From the NCBI RefSeq assembly GCF_946998875.1, contig NZ_CAMQAY010000004.1:15985-79984 (forward strand): a stretch of 64,000 nt of DNA. Direction: 5' to 3'. Below the pieces are notes generated by a model. That model searched no databases. It was not told the origin of the DNA and worked only from the letters and a program-made list of their open reading frames with translations. This DNA is from an uncultured Peptoniphilus sp. Lineage in GTDB: Bacteria > Bacillota > Clostridia > Tissierellales > Peptoniphilaceae. The translations under genes and the position numbers were made by a program. Of this stretch, positions 18,002-27,270 are shown piece by piece. Position 1 is the first letter of the stretch; the number at the start of each line of letters is the position of its first letter.

Positions 18002-18035
18002 ATTACTTTACAAATTTTAATTTTTGAAGTAATAT
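18002..18035 (+). promoter_or_regulatory. pyr operon promoter with an inverted repeat
   Basis: TTTACA (18007-18012) and TAATAT (18030-18035) are 17 bp apart. The promoter is framed by ATTACTT (18002-18008) and its complement AAGTAAT (18027-18033), a possible operator. No PyrR attenuator fits in the ~30-base leader. Confidence 0.5.
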
Positions 18036-18066
18036 AAAAAAGATAAAATATTAGATGGAGGTCAAG

Positions 18067-18978
18067 ATGAAACATTTAATAGAGCCACTAGATTTTACAA
18101 CTGAAGAATACGAAGAAATTTTTAGTCTGGTTGATGACATTATCGCAAATCCTATTCACTATTCTCATTTTTGCGAAAATAAGTTATTGGCCAGTCTTTT
18201 TTTTGAACCATCAACGAGAACAAGACTTTCCTTTGAGACGGCTATGCTAAGACTTGGAGGAAGGGTAATTGGTTTTTCTGATGCAGGAGTTAGCTCTTCA
18301 ACTAAGGGCGAGACTCTTTTAGATACAATTAGGGTAATAGAAAATTACGCAGACATTTGTGCCATGCGTCACCCCAAGGAAGGTGCAGCCCTTCTTGCAT
18401 CAAAGGTGGTTACTAAGATGCCAATAATAAATGCAGGAGACGGAGGACACTTTCACCCAACACAAACTCTTGCCGACTTAATAACAATTAGGCACTACAA
18501 AAAATCCTTTGACAACTTGACAGTTGGGCTTTGCGGAGATTTAAAATTTGGAAGGACTATTCACTCTCTAGTGAGGGCCCTAAACCGCTACAAAAATGTA
18601 AAATTTGTATTTATTTCCCCTGAAGAATTAAAGATGCCAGAGCCCTTTAAAAACTTCATTGACAAGGAAAATTACACTGAGACCAGAGACCTTATGAGCG
18701 CCATAAGTGACTTAGACATACTATATATGTCAAGAGTGCAAAAGGAAAGATTTGTATCTTCTGACGAGTACGAAAGATTAAAGGACTACTACATCTTAAC
18801 AGAAGAAAAATTAAAATCAGCCAAGGATGACATGTACATCCTCCATCCTCTTCCAAGAGTAAATGAAATTGCACCAGAAGTGGACAAGGACCCTCGTGCA
18901 GTTTATTTTGAACAGACAAAGTTTGGCATGTATGGCAGAATGGCACTTATTATAAAACTTTTGGAGGCTAACAAATGA
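18067..18978 (+). CDS. pyrB: Aspartate carbamoyltransferase, catalytic chain
   Basis: PyrB forms carbamoyl-aspartate, the committed step of pyrimidine synthesis. The 303-aa protein has the carbamoyl-phosphate loop [12 protein letters not shown], the HPTQTLADL segment and [10 protein letters not shown]. The ATG at 18055 is part of the Shine-Dalgarno region; ATG 18067 with GGAGG five bases upstream is the start. The stop overlaps the pyrI start (ATGA), as expected for subunits made in equal amount. Confidence 0.95.
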   Translation: MKHLIEPLDFTTEEYEEIFSLVDDIIANPIHYSHFCENKLLASLFFEPSTRTRLSFETAMLRLGGRVIGFSDAGVSSSTKGETLLDTIRVIENYADICAMRHPKEGAALLASKVVTKMPIINAGDGGHFHPTQTLADLITIRHYKKSFDNLTVGLCGDLKFGRTIHSLVRALNRYKNVKFVFISPEELKMPEPFKNFIDKENYTETRDLMSAISDLDILYMSRVQKERFVSSDEYERLKDYYILTEEKLKSAKDDMYILHPLPRVNEIAPEVDKDPRAVYFEQTKFGMYGRMALIIKLLEANK

Positions 18979-19406
18979 TAAATGTTTCAAAGATAAAAAA
19001 GGGAATTGTCCTAGACCACATCGAGGCAGGTCGCGCTCATGTCCTTTATAAGGCATTGGAGCTAGAAAAAGTTACTGACGCAGTTGTTCTTATGCAAAAT
19101 ATTTTTTCAACTTCTATGGGCAAAAAAGATATAATAAAAATAGAAACGGACTACAATTTGGACTTCACAGTCTTGGGACTTATTGCTCCACACACTACAG
19201 TTAACTTCATAGAAGATGGGGAAAGAGTGAAAAAAATTCGCATGGAACTTCCTGAAGTAGTTGAGGGTGTACTGGAGTGCAAAAACCCTAGATGCATTTC
19301 AAATAGCGAAAGGGAAATTTCAGGTCATAAATTTTATCTCTACGACAGAGACAAAAAAGAATACAAGTGCGAATACTGCGATACAGTTACCACTTATGGA
19401 GAATAA
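18975..19406 (+). CDS. pyrI: Aspartate carbamoyltransferase, regulatory chain
   Basis: This 143-aa chain binds the allosteric nucleotides and holds the catalytic trimers together through zinc. The four zinc cysteines are visible in CKNPRCI and CEYCD near the C-terminus. The N-terminal nucleotide domain starts with [16 protein letters not shown]. It overlaps pyrB by four bases, so this organism makes the enteric-type class B enzyme regulated by feedback. Confidence 0.95.
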   Translation: MINVSKIKKGIVLDHIEAGRAHVLYKALELEKVTDAVVLMQNIFSTSMGKKDIIKIETDYNLDFTVLGLIAPHTTVNFIEDGERVKKIRMELPEVVEGVLECKNPRCISNSEREISGHKFYLYDRDKKEYKCEYCDTVTTYGE

Positions 19407-19407
19407 A

Positions 19408-20109
19408 ATGGCAAAGATTTTAGAAAATATTCATGTATGCAAAGATTATTTTATACTTAGAACGGATTTTAAGGGAAAAATTTATCCAGGACAATTTTTT
19501 ATGCTAAGAGCTTGGGAAGATTTCCCCACACTTTCAAGGCCAATTTCAGTTTACGATGTAACAGAGGGAGTTGACTTCTTAATAGAAAAAAGAGGAATAG
19601 GAACAGAAATACTTGAAAAGTTAGAAGCAGGAGACGACATAAAACTTTACGGACCCTTTGGAAACACCTTTTATTCCAATGTTGACGAAGTTGCCCTAGT
19701 TGGGGGCGGAGTTGGAGTGGCACCCTTCCACTATTTAATTAAGGAAATTCAAAAGTTAAAGCCTGAGTCAAATATCACCCTCTACATAGGTGAGAGGGAA
19801 GAGCTTGAACTTGAAAAGGCCTTTAAAGATGTGTCTTGCGACATAAAAGTAAAAAAGGGCGGCTTTATAACAGATGTAATTGATTTTGAAAAACATGAAT
19901 TAATTTATGCCTGTGGACCAGAAATTATGATGAAAAAAGTTGTGGAACTTGCAAAAGCTCACAAGGTAAAAACCTATGTTTCTCTTGAAAAGAGAATGGG
20001 CTGCGGAGTGGGAGCTTGCCTATCTTGCTCCTGCGATACAATGGACGGCAGAAAGAGATCTTGCAAGGAAGGGCCAATTTTTAAGGGGAGTGATTTAATT
20101 GACTTCTAG
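19408..20109 (+). CDS. pyrK: Dihydroorotate dehydrogenase electron-transfer subunit
   Basis: PyrK passes electrons from dihydroorotate dehydrogenase (PyrD, type 1B) to NAD via FAD and a 2Fe-2S cluster. The 233-aa protein has the FAD-binding RPISVYD, the NAD-binding GGGVGVAPF, and the cluster cysteines in CGVGACLSCSC with a fourth Cys in RSCKEGP. The frame is open far upstream; ATG 19408 with GGAG ahead is the sensible start, directly after pyrI. It overlaps pyrD by 11 bp. Confidence 0.94.
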   Translation: MAKILENIHVCKDYFILRTDFKGKIYPGQFFMLRAWEDFPTLSRPISVYDVTEGVDFLIEKRGIGTEILEKLEAGDDIKLYGPFGNTFYSNVDEVALVGGGVGVAPFHYLIKEIQKLKPESNITLYIGEREELELEKAFKDVSCDIKVKKGGFITDVIDFEKHELIYACGPEIMMKKVVELAKAHKVKTYVSLEKRMGCGVGACLSCSCDTMDGRKRSCKEGPIFKGSDLIDF

Positions 20110-21004
20110 GACTGAAATAAATTTAGCAGGCATAAAATTAAAAAATCCAATAATTATGGCAAGTGGAACCTATGGCTACGGCGAAGAATTTAAAAACTTC
20201 TACGAGCCAAAAATTCTAGGCGGAATTTCTTCCAAGGGCATCACTAGACATCCAAAAAAGGGAAATGAAGGCATAAGGATTTGGGAAACGCCATCAGGAA
20301 TATTAAATTCCATTGGACTTGAAAATCCTGGCGTTGAAGAATTTGTTAAAGAAAAAATCTTTTCAATGCAAGGCCTTGGCACAGAAATTTTTGTAAATCT
20401 TGGTGGCAACACCATTGAAGAATATGTTGAATCCACAAAAATTTTAAATGATTATGATTTTGCAGCCATTGAATTAAATATTTCCTGCCCCAATGTAAAA
20501 GAAGGTGGCATGGCTTTTGGCATGGACAAAGATTCTGCAGCAAGAGTTGTCCGTGAGGTCATGAAGGTTACAAATAAAAAAGTTTTTGTAAAGCTTTCTC
20601 CCAATGCAGGAGACATTGTGGGCATAGCCAAGGCTGTGGAAGCTGAAGGTGCCACAGGACTTTCACTAATAAATACAATTCTTGGCATGGCAATTGATTT
20701 TGACAGAGAAGAAATTGTCTTTAACAACACCTATGCAGGACTTTCTGGACCAGCAGTAAAGCCAATTGCTCTAAGGATCCTTCATCAAGTGGCAAAATCA
20801 GTTGACATTCCAATAATAGGCATGGGCGGCATTACCAATTATAAGGATGTTCTTGAATTTTTAATGGCAGGTGCCACTGCTGTTGAAGTTGGAACTTATA
20901 ATTTTATGAATCCCAAGGCAGGAGCGGAAATTATCTCTGACCTTGAAAAATATTTAGAAGAAAAAAATAAAGATATCAAAGACTACATCAAAAAATTAGT
21001 GTAA
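20099..21004 (+). CDS. pyrD: Dihydroorotate dehydrogenase, type 1B catalytic subunit
   Basis: PyrD oxidises dihydroorotate to orotate. The 301-aa FMN barrel shows ASGTYGYGEEF, the catalytic cysteine in NISCPNVKEGG (type 1B uses Cys), VKLSPN, and the FMN phosphate segment GMGGITN. The start is TTG, eight bases after GGGGAG within the end of pyrK. It closes the pyrBIKD operon. Confidence 0.94.
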   Translation: MTSRTEINLAGIKLKNPIIMASGTYGYGEEFKNFYEPKILGGISSKGITRHPKKGNEGIRIWETPSGILNSIGLENPGVEEFVKEKIFSMQGLGTEIFVNLGGNTIEEYVESTKILNDYDFAAIELNISCPNVKEGGMAFGMDKDSAARVVREVMKVTNKKVFVKLSPNAGDIVGIAKAVEAEGATGLSLINTILGMAIDFDREEIVFNNTYAGLSGPAVKPIALRILHQVAKSVDIPIIGMGGITNYKDVLEFLMAGATAVEVGTYNFMNPKAGAEIISDLEKYLEEKNKDIKDYIKKLV

Positions 21005-21011
21005 AGACTTG

Positions 21012-21043
21012 AGACTTTCTAGCGTTTAGAAAGTCTTTTTTTG
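21012..21043 (+). terminator. Terminator of the pyr operon
   Basis: AGACTTTCTA and TAGAAAGTCT form a 10-bp stem followed by seven or more Ts. Confidence 0.9.
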
Positions 21044-21078
21044 TGGTAACTATTTAGTACATTAAAGGAGGTACCAAT

Positions 21079-22203
21079 ATGTTTGATTTATATAAGGATA
21101 TATACGATGCCCAAATGAATTTATTAAAATCTTTTAATCAGGGAACAGAAAAGAATGAAAAAGAAAATTTAAGCTTAGAAGATTATTTCAGAGAAATGGC
21201 AAGAATAAATGAAAAAATGGTGGAAAATATTTATGAAATGCCAAAAAATTATATGGATACAATGAGTAAATACTCTCCTTTCCAAGGGGATTATGGCGAA
21301 AAAATGAAGGGACTCTTTGAAGTAAACCCTTACTTTGAAAATTTTATGAATTTCCAAAAATTTTTTGCAGACAATTTAAAGGAGCCCAATAAAGTTTATG
21401 GCGACTTTATGAATAATTTTAAAAATTATTTTCCAATGCTAAGTGCCAATGGAAAGTTTGTAGAAGATTACAGCACTGCTGCCAAGGACCTCTTTAACTC
21501 TTACAAAAAATATCAAGAGAATTATATGAATATTTTTATGCCAGAACAAGTTAGAGATAAGGCAAAGGAAATTTTGGACTTTAACCAAAAAGTTTTTGGC
21601 AATTTTAACTTCATGATTCCTAACTTTGGAAGTATGCCTTTTATGACAGATAATTTCTTTGGTAAAATGGATTATTTCAAAAACATGGAAAAATTTTCAC
21701 AACAAATGCTAAGTAACTTAGAAGAATACGAGAAATTATTTGGTGGAAATGAATACTTTGCCAGCACTTCAAAGGTTTTAAAATTCCAAAAGACTTTTAT
21801 AGAAAAATCAATGAAGTATTTTGAAGTTTATGTAAACTATTACAAGGAAATTTATGCTGAAATTGCAAAAATTTCTGAGTTTACCTTTGAAAAGTACAGA
21901 AATGACTTAGAAGAATTAGCAGAAAAGAAGGACCCACAAGAGGTTTATGACTTCTTCGAAGAAAAAACCAAGGAACAATACAAAAAATTATTTGATGTAG
22001 ACAAATTTAAGGAAGTTTACAAGAAGGCAGAAGAAGAAACAAAGTCTTTGAGAGAAGAATTATTTAGTCTAAATATGGACTACATGAATTTTGTAGAGCC
22101 ATCAAGCAAGGAAGATGTAAAGGATCTTAAGGCAGAGATCTTAAAGATGTCAAATAAAATTGACAGCCTAAATAAGGAAATAGAAAGACTAAAGAGCAGA
22201 TAG
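21079..22203 (+). CDS. PhaE/phasin-like helical protein
   Basis: This 374-aa protein is rich in Phe, Tyr, Met, Lys and Glu and has no signal peptide or membrane helix. It is predicted mostly helical and ends with a coiled coil (~residues 325-372, DVKDLKAEILKMSNKIDS... type heptads). Composition, the repeated F/Y-rich helices and the C-terminal coiled coil recall the PhaE subunit of class III polyhydroxyalkanoate synthase or a phasin. No PhaC is in the window, so the call is tentative. It is a single-gene transcript with a good AAAGGAGG and its own terminator. The MaoC-type (R)-hydratase at 6218 would supply the matching monomer. Confidence 0.5.
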   Translation: MFDLYKDIYDAQMNLLKSFNQGTEKNEKENLSLEDYFREMARINEKMVENIYEMPKNYMDTMSKYSPFQGDYGEKMKGLFEVNPYFENFMNFQKFFADNLKEPNKVYGDFMNNFKNYFPMLSANGKFVEDYSTAAKDLFNSYKKYQENYMNIFMPEQVRDKAKEILDFNQKVFGNFNFMIPNFGSMPFMTDNFFGKMDYFKNMEKFSQQMLSNLEEYEKLFGGNEYFASTSKVLKFQKTFIEKSMKYFEVYVNYYKEIYAEIAKISEFTFEKYRNDLEELAEKKDPQEVYDFFEEKTKEQYKKLFDVDKFKEVYKKAEEETKSLREELFSLNMDYMNFVEPSSKEDVKDLKAEILKMSNKIDSLNKEIERLKSR

Positions 22204-22238
22204 TTTTTAAAATTAAAAAATAAATAAAAAAAAGAAAG

Positions 22239-22263
22239 TCTCGGCTTATGTCGAGATTTTTTG
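22239..22263 (+). terminator. Terminator after the PhaE-like gene
   Basis: TCTCGGC-TTAT-GTCGAGA is followed by six Ts. A second, weaker hairpin with T-run (CGGCA ... TGCCG, about 22289-22320) follows. The rest of the 22204-22455 gap is AT-rich with no gene seen. Confidence 0.75.
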
Positions 22264-22455
22264 CTGTAGATTAATTATCTTAAAATTTTTCGGCATGAAG
22301 TAATCTTTGTGCCGATTTTTATTTGCCTTTTAATTAGAAAAATAATATATAATATTTTTGTAGATATAATAATTTGCGGAAAATTTTTCTTGATATTTTT
22401 ATTCGTAAAAATTTATTCGCAAGTTTTTAAAAACTTCATAAAAAAGGGGAAACTT

Positions 22456-23097
22456 ATGAAAAAATATTTTTTAATTTTAGTGGCGTGCCTAATGTTTTTA
22501 TTTGCTGCTTGCAATAAGACAGCTTCAAGTGAAAATAAAGCTGAAAGCAATTATCCACCCATGGTTAAAGTTAAGGGCATAATCTATGTGGACACAGGCT
22601 ATGAAAATGCCATGGTCAAATGCGGCACTGCAGATGGTCAAATAAAAACTACTGTTGATGGGAGAAAGATGCCTAGTAAGGATGATGAATCTAATTTTGG
22701 CAAGGGTTATGACTACCAAATTTGGGAGAAGGGCTATATAAATGTTCAAATTGACAATAGGTGGATTTTATTTAGGGACCTTGACCTAAAAGATGAAAGC
22801 AGAGAAATTCCTGAATGGGTTGCTCATTTTACAGGCAAGGTAATAAAGGTAGAGAGTGATTCTCTTATGGTTGAAGCAACTCAAATTGATGATAGATTTT
22901 ATTTTAAAGAAATAATGACAAAGCCAATTTCTCTATCAATTGAAAATTTAGATAATTCTAAATATGGTAAGGTCACTACAGAGGGCCTTGAAGGGAAGAG
23001 TGTTGAAGTTTATTTTGGCGGAAAAATTAAAAATATTGAGCCGGAAAATTCTGCTCCAATTTTTCTCGAAAATATTTATAGGATTATTGTGAAGTAA
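22456..23097 (+). CDS. Hypothetical lipoprotein
   Basis: This 213-aa protein has a lipoprotein signal peptide: basic MKKY, a hydrophobic stretch and the lipobox LFAAC with Cys19. After a short linker comes a soluble domain containing GKGYDYQIWEKGYI and a final β-rich part resembling a DUF3221-like anti-σ/metal-binding lipoprotein, but I do not recognise the family with confidence. The frame runs upstream to 22309; ATG 22456 is chosen because it begins the signal peptide. A monocistronic outer-surface lipoprotein is the best description. Confidence 0.72.
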   Translation: MKKYFLILVACLMFLFAACNKTASSENKAESNYPPMVKVKGIIYVDTGYENAMVKCGTADGQIKTTVDGRKMPSKDDESNFGKGYDYQIWEKGYINVQIDNRWILFRDLDLKDESREIPEWVAHFTGKVIKVESDSLMVEATQIDDRFYFKEIMTKPISLSIENLDNSKYGKVTTEGLEGKSVEVYFGGKIKNIEPENSAPIFLENIYRIIVK

Positions 23098-23141
23098 AAA
23101 ATTTTTTAAGAGAAATTATTTATGATAAGAGTTAAATACAT

Positions 23142-23170
23142 TTTACAAATATACTTTAGCATATTATAAT
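23142..23170 (+). promoter_or_regulatory. Promoter of the dehydratase/aminotransferase pair
   Basis: TTTACA (23142-23147), 17-bp spacer, TATAAT (23165-23170), ~45 bp before the start codon. Confidence 0.65.
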
Positions 23171-23215
23171 CTTAATAAACAGTATTTAATTTAGTGGATT
23201 TTTAAGGAGAGATAA

Positions 23216-24172
23216 ATGGATTACAAAAATGGATATAGAGAGACAATAAAGGCCAGAGAGAGAATTAGGGATTATGTTTATGACACACCTTTAATTAGAC
23301 TTGATTATATTTCTGAAATTTTAGGCACCTCTGTCTATGGCAAGATGGAAAATATGCAAAGGACAAATTCTTTTAAAATTAGGGGAGCTCTAAATAAAGT
23401 TAGAAAGCTTTCTCACGAAGAACTTCAAAGGGGTCTTATCACTGCTTCTTCTGGAAATCACGGTAAGGCTATTGCTACTTGCGCAAAAATGCTAGGCATT
23501 CCTGCTAAAATTGTTTTGCCAGATACTTCTACTGAGACAAAGAGACAACTCATAAGAGACCTTGGAGCTGAGATTGTAATTTCAACTGTGGAAAAGAGAT
23601 TTGAAGTTGCAAAAGAAATTTCTGAGAAGGAAGGCATGACTTTTATTCATCCCTTTGACGATTTAGATGTGTCTGAAGGTCAAGGCACTATAGCTGTTGA
23701 AATTTTAAATAAGATGGACCACTTAAAGATGATTGTTCCCATTGGTGGTGGCGGACTTATTTCTGGCATTGCCATGTACACTAAGGGGGTCACTAGATGG
23801 GCTGAGGTAATTGGTGTTGAGCCACAAAATGTGGCAAGATACTCTGCTTCTTTAAAGGAAGGAAGACCAATTGATGTCGAAAGAGGAGAAACTCTTGCTG
23901 ATGGACTTCTTTCTGTTAAGCCAGGTGACCATGTATTTCCAATTGTAAGAGATCTTGTTGACCATGTGGTAACTTGCCAAGATAAATATATTAAAAAAGC
24001 CTTGGATTTGTTGTATAATAAAGAGAAATTAATTGTTGAGCCATCTTCTGCTATTGGTCTTGGAGCAATCCTTGAAGGCAAAATAAAATATAATGACAGA
24101 GATAAGCTTGTTTTAATTATTACAGGCGGCAATGTGGAAGGCAAGGCAATTGAAAAAATAATTAATTCATAA
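23216..24172 (+). CDS. Threonine/serine dehydratase-like PLP enzyme
   Basis: This 318-aa fold-type II PLP enzyme shows the Schiff-base lysine in TNSFKIRGAL (Lys54), the substrate loop SSGNHGKA, and the phosphate-binding GGGGLISG. It lacks the C-terminal ACT domain of biosynthetic IlvA, so it is of the catabolic (TdcB-like) size; it would deaminate threonine to 2-oxobutyrate or serine to pyruvate. The aminotransferase gene follows after 11 bp on the same transcript, suggesting amino-acid catabolism. Substrate preference is inferred. Confidence 0.85.
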   Translation: MDYKNGYRETIKARERIRDYVYDTPLIRLDYISEILGTSVYGKMENMQRTNSFKIRGALNKVRKLSHEELQRGLITASSGNHGKAIATCAKMLGIPAKIVLPDTSTETKRQLIRDLGAEIVISTVEKRFEVAKEISEKEGMTFIHPFDDLDVSEGQGTIAVEILNKMDHLKMIVPIGGGGLISGIAMYTKGVTRWAEVIGVEPQNVARYSASLKEGRPIDVERGETLADGLLSVKPGDHVFPIVRDLVDHVVTCQDKYIKKALDLLYNKEKLIVEPSSAIGLGAILEGKIKYNDRDKLVLIITGGNVEGKAIEKIINS

Positions 24173-24183
24173 GGGAGGAAGCT

Positions 24184-25365
24184 ATGAGGGATTTTATTTG
24201 TAGTAAATTTAGTAAAGTAGCACCATCAGGTATAAGAAAGATCAACGAAAAAACTATTGAAATGGAAAGAGCTGGCAAAAAAATATATCACTTTGAACTT
24301 GGCAGACCTGATTTTGATACTCCAAAGGTAATCAAGGATGCAACTATAAAAAGCATTGAGGCTGGAGATGTTTTTTACACTTCAAATTTTGGCATTATGA
24401 CACTTAGAGAAGCTGTTGCTGAAAAACTTAGAGAAGAAAATAATTTAGATTATTCTGCCAAAGAAATTTTAATAACTGCAGGGGCAAGTGAGGCAATTTA
24501 CGATACTTATTCTGTAATTTTAGAAGAAGGCGACGAGATCCTTCTTCCAAATCCATGCTGGCCTAATTATATAAATGCGGCACATATTATGAAGGCAAAG
24601 CCTATTAGATACAGCTTAGCAGAAGAAAATGATTTTCAAATTGATTTTGATGAGTTAGAAAATCTTGTAACAGAAAAAACTAAGGCTCTTGTAATTATCA
24701 CTCCATCAAATCCAATTGGCTCAATGCTTACAAGAGAAACTATTGAAAAACTATCTGACTTTGCCAAGAAAAAGGACATACTTGTAATTGCTGATGAAAT
24801 TTATGAACAAATTGTATACGGAAACAAGGAACATGTCTCTATTGCTTCAATTGATGGAATGAAGGAGAGAACAATTACTATTAATGGTTTTTCAAAAACT
24901 TATTCCATGACTGGCTTTAGACTTGCTTATATAGCAGCGCCAGAAGAATTTATTAGGGTTTTAAATATTGTTCACCAACACAACACTTCTTGTGCAACTT
25001 CCTTTGTTCAACATGCAGGAATTACTGCCTTAAAAGAAGGAAGAGAAGGCGCAAAAGAAATGGTTAAGGAATACAAGAGAAGACGCGACTACATCGTAGA
25101 AAGAGTAAATTCTATTGATGGACTTAGCCTAAATGCTCCTGACGGAGCTTTTTATGCCTTCATTAACATCAAGGGCGTGGGAGTAAGCGCAGAAGAATTC
25201 TGCAAGTATCTTCTCGATGAAGAGTGTGTTGCAATTGTTCCTGGAACAGTCTTTGGAAGTGCAGGAGAAGGCTTTGTAAGATTTTCTTACGCATCTTCCT
25301 ACGAAGACATTGTTGAAGGCCTAAACAGGGTGGAAAAAGCCTGCAAGCACTTTATGAATAAATAA
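24184..25365 (+). CDS. Class I/II pyridoxal-phosphate aminotransferase
   Basis: This 393-aa aminotransferase of the AspC/PatA group has GASEAIYDTY, PCWPNY, the Asn in TPSNPIG, DEIYEQIVY and the PLP lysine in GFSKTYSMTGFRLAY. The final Arg motif is VRFSYA. Relatives use aspartate, aromatic amino acids or N-acetyl-diaminopimelate; which one cannot be told. GGGAGG precedes the ATG. It is co-transcribed with the dehydratase-like gene. Confidence 0.87.
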   Translation: MRDFICSKFSKVAPSGIRKINEKTIEMERAGKKIYHFELGRPDFDTPKVIKDATIKSIEAGDVFYTSNFGIMTLREAVAEKLREENNLDYSAKEILITAGASEAIYDTYSVILEEGDEILLPNPCWPNYINAAHIMKAKPIRYSLAEENDFQIDFDELENLVTEKTKALVIITPSNPIGSMLTRETIEKLSDFAKKKDILVIADEIYEQIVYGNKEHVSIASIDGMKERTITINGFSKTYSMTGFRLAYIAAPEEFIRVLNIVHQHNTSCATSFVQHAGITALKEGREGAKEMVKEYKRRRDYIVERVNSIDGLSLNAPDGAFYAFINIKGVGVSAEEFCKYLLDEECVAIVPGTVFGSAGEGFVRFSYASSYEDIVEGLNRVEKACKHFMNK

Positions 25366-25369
25366 TTTT

Positions 25370-25540
25370 ATGAGAATGAAAAAATTTTTAATAATATTTT
25401 TAAACCTTATTATTTTTGCAGCCGCGTCAATTTTACTTTCAGAGACTCAAAAAAGTGGCAATTTGATTTTAAGATTAATTTATTCTGTGGCATTAGTAAA
25501 AGCAGGATTTAATATAACAAAAGCATTAAAAATAGAGTAG
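25370..25540 (+). CDS. Small membrane protein (56 aa)
   Basis: A short frame four bases after the aminotransferase stop encodes MRMKKFLIIFLNLIIFAAAS at its start, then a short polar stretch and a second hydrophobic segment (~residues 33-46) with a basic end. It has two predicted membrane helices and no recognised family. The Shine-Dalgarno is poor, so translation would depend on coupling to the upstream gene. Its stop lies inside the shared terminator stem, which fits a real gene end. Confidence 0.5.
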   Translation: MRMKKFLIIFLNLIIFAAASILLSETQKSGNLILRLIYSVALVKAGFNITKALKIE

Positions 25541-25567
25541 GTTTCTCATTGAACCTACTCTATTTTA
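25529..25567. terminator. Bidirectional terminator
   Basis: AATAGAGTAGGTT and AACCTACTCTATT form a perfect 13-bp stem with a 7-base loop, with A/T tracts on both sides. It serves the plus-strand aminotransferase transcript and the minus-strand VWA gene, whose stop codon lies within it. Confidence 0.88.
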
Positions 25568-27270
25568 TTTGCGTAAGTTTTTAAAAATATGCCAACAACC
25601 TTGTGAAATCTTGAGATGTCTGTGATATAGGCGTAGTCGCTGTCATAAATTTTTTTGATGTTTGTGCTTTCAGATTCTTCTCCAGTGAAGACTCCAAAGC
25701 TGTTGATGCCCTTTAGTCTTGTGAGTAGCACTTCCTTTGATGTGTCCATTACAGCTTCTTCGTCCTTATAATTTTCTCCAGGAATTTTTGATGCGCCAAC
25801 TATTCCTATGTCGATTTCGTCAAAGGGAAGTCCATCAGTTAAAACTATTAAAAATCTTCTTGCGTCCTGATTTTTTGAAATCAAGTGGCGCATAAATTTT
25901 ATGGCAAGACCATCTCTATTAGAGCCGCTTGGGGAATACTTGAAGATGTCTTTGTTCTTGGAAGATGGGTCCTTATAGTCTCTGTATTTTTTTATGACCA
26001 GATAATTGTAAAAATTATTGTAGGAAAAAATCCTAGTTTTTATATTAAGGCTTGTGAGAGCCTCTGCTATGATGTAGCTTTCTGTTGCCACAATTTCCTT
26101 TCTGTCATTTTGCGATGCAGAAGAGTCAAGGAGGATGTCCACGAAAATTTCGTTGGAGTCCTTTCTATTTATTTTTCTAAAAATTCTGTCTTCATTTAAT
26201 TCCTTTGACTTCCAAATTTCTGATGGAATAATTTTTCCTGAATTTGATTTTACAATTTCATCTTCAGATTCCTTTAAGAGAGAATTTTTTATGACTCCGG
26301 CAAGCTCTCTGATGGCACGCTGATTTTGAAGCTTGTTGTCCTGGTAAAATTTTAGGTTATCCTCATAATTATTTTTTTCTTCTTGGGCAAAGTAGGAATT
26401 TTTATTTTTAAATTCGCCGCTAGGGAAATAAAGTTTGATGTCTCTGTGTATGCCTGTGGAAATTTCCTCAGAAATTTTATCAGACACATATCTCTTTACC
26501 TTTTCTACGCCGTAGTGCTTTTCTAGGGCTTCATAAATATTTTGGTCGCCAAAATTATTTTTTAAGCCATCTTCCCTTACATTTATGTCCCTATAATCGT
26601 CGTTAAAAAAAGTAAACTCTGCAGATTCAATGTTGTATCTTTCGAGGAAGGTATTGTCTACAAAATTTTTTCTCTTGTAGGGAGAATTTTTCTTGGAAGA
26701 TGAATTTGACTTTTTTTCCTTTTTAAATTCCTCATAGGTCTTATCAAGGTCCTTGGGAAGATCTTTATTTATGTGAAAATATTTTTTGAAGAGATATTTT
26801 AAGAAGTCGAGATACATAAAGGTGTCCTTATCCTTAAAATTATAAATTTCATCTAACATCTCTTCTAAAACTCTTTGAACTTTTGGATACTTGCCTCTTT
26901 CTTTTCTGATGTAGCCAATTTTAAGCTCCACTGTTAAAATAATTTCTCGTCTATTTAAATTTTTTAAAATTTCCTCGTCATGGGACTTTTTAAAATCAAG
27001 GGTGCCAGGTCTTTCCAAAATCATTTCTTTTGAAAAAATATTTTCCAAAATGAGTTTTGAAATTTCCCACAGGTCTTTTTTGTTGTTTAAATTATTTAAA
27101 TATTTTTTGAAAAAATCATCAATAATATAAAAATCAAAGTGCCTTGATGCATAGCCAAGTATGGAAGATTCGTAGGCATCCACTGGTTTTAGGGAAAAAT
27201 TAAAAATATCAAAATCGTAAAAATCTGAAAGAGTCCAAAAAATATTTTTTAGTCTATTTTTATCTCTCAA
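25555..27270 (-). CDS. VWA-domain protein (CbbO/NorD-like partner of MoxR)
   Basis: This 571-aa cytosolic protein ends in a von Willebrand factor A domain (~residues 370-571), with a MIDAS-type DILLDSSASQ and LTDGLPFDE. The ~370-residue N-terminal part is Lys/Asp/Asn-rich and not recognised. Genes for such VWA proteins are usually paired with MoxR AAA+ ATPases, as here: the TTG start overlaps the ATPase gene by 11 bp. Known pairs (CbbQ/CbbO, NorQ/NorD) insert metals into or activate partner enzymes. No obvious client gene is adjacent, so the target is unknown. Confidence 0.78.
   Translation of the reverse strand: MRDKNRLKNIFWTLSDFYDFDIFNFSLKPVDAYESSILGYASRHFDFYIIDDFFKKYLNNLNNKKDLWEISKLILENIFSKEMILERPGTLDFKKSHDEEILKNLNRREIILTVELKIGYIRKERGKYPKVQRVLEEMLDEIYNFKDKDTFMYLDFLKYLFKKYFHINKDLPKDLDKTYEEFKKEKKSNSSSKKNSPYKRKNFVDNTFLERYNIESAEFTFFNDDYRDINVREDGLKNNFGDQNIYEALEKHYGVEKVKRYVSDKISEEISTGIHRDIKLYFPSGEFKNKNSYFAQEEKNNYEDNLKFYQDNKLQNQRAIRELAGVIKNSLLKESEDEIVKSNSGKIIPSEIWKSKELNEDRIFRKINRKDSNEIFVDILLDSSASQNDRKEIVATESYIIAEALTSLNIKTRIFSYNNFYNYLVIKKYRDYKDPSSKNKDIFKYSPSGSNRDGLAIKFMRHLISKNQDARRFLIVLTDGLPFDEIDIGIVGASKIPGENYKDEEAVMDTSKEVLLTRLKGINSFGVFTGEESESTNIKKIYDSDYAYITDISRFHKVVGIFLKTYANKIE

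Noticed and set aside
18036..18066. PyrR-type attenuator before pyrB
   Set aside because: The leader is only ~30 bases and contains no terminator or PyrR anti-antiterminator motif.
22289..22320. Hairpin upstream of the lipoprotein gene as a riboswitch
   Set aside because: It is a simple stem with T-run and large loop; no conserved aptamer core is visible, so a weak terminator is the simpler reading.
23680..24144. 154-aa open frame on the minus strand inside the dehydratase gene
   Set aside because: Antisense to a conserved PLP-enzyme frame; its composition reflects codon complementarity and there is no initiation signal.
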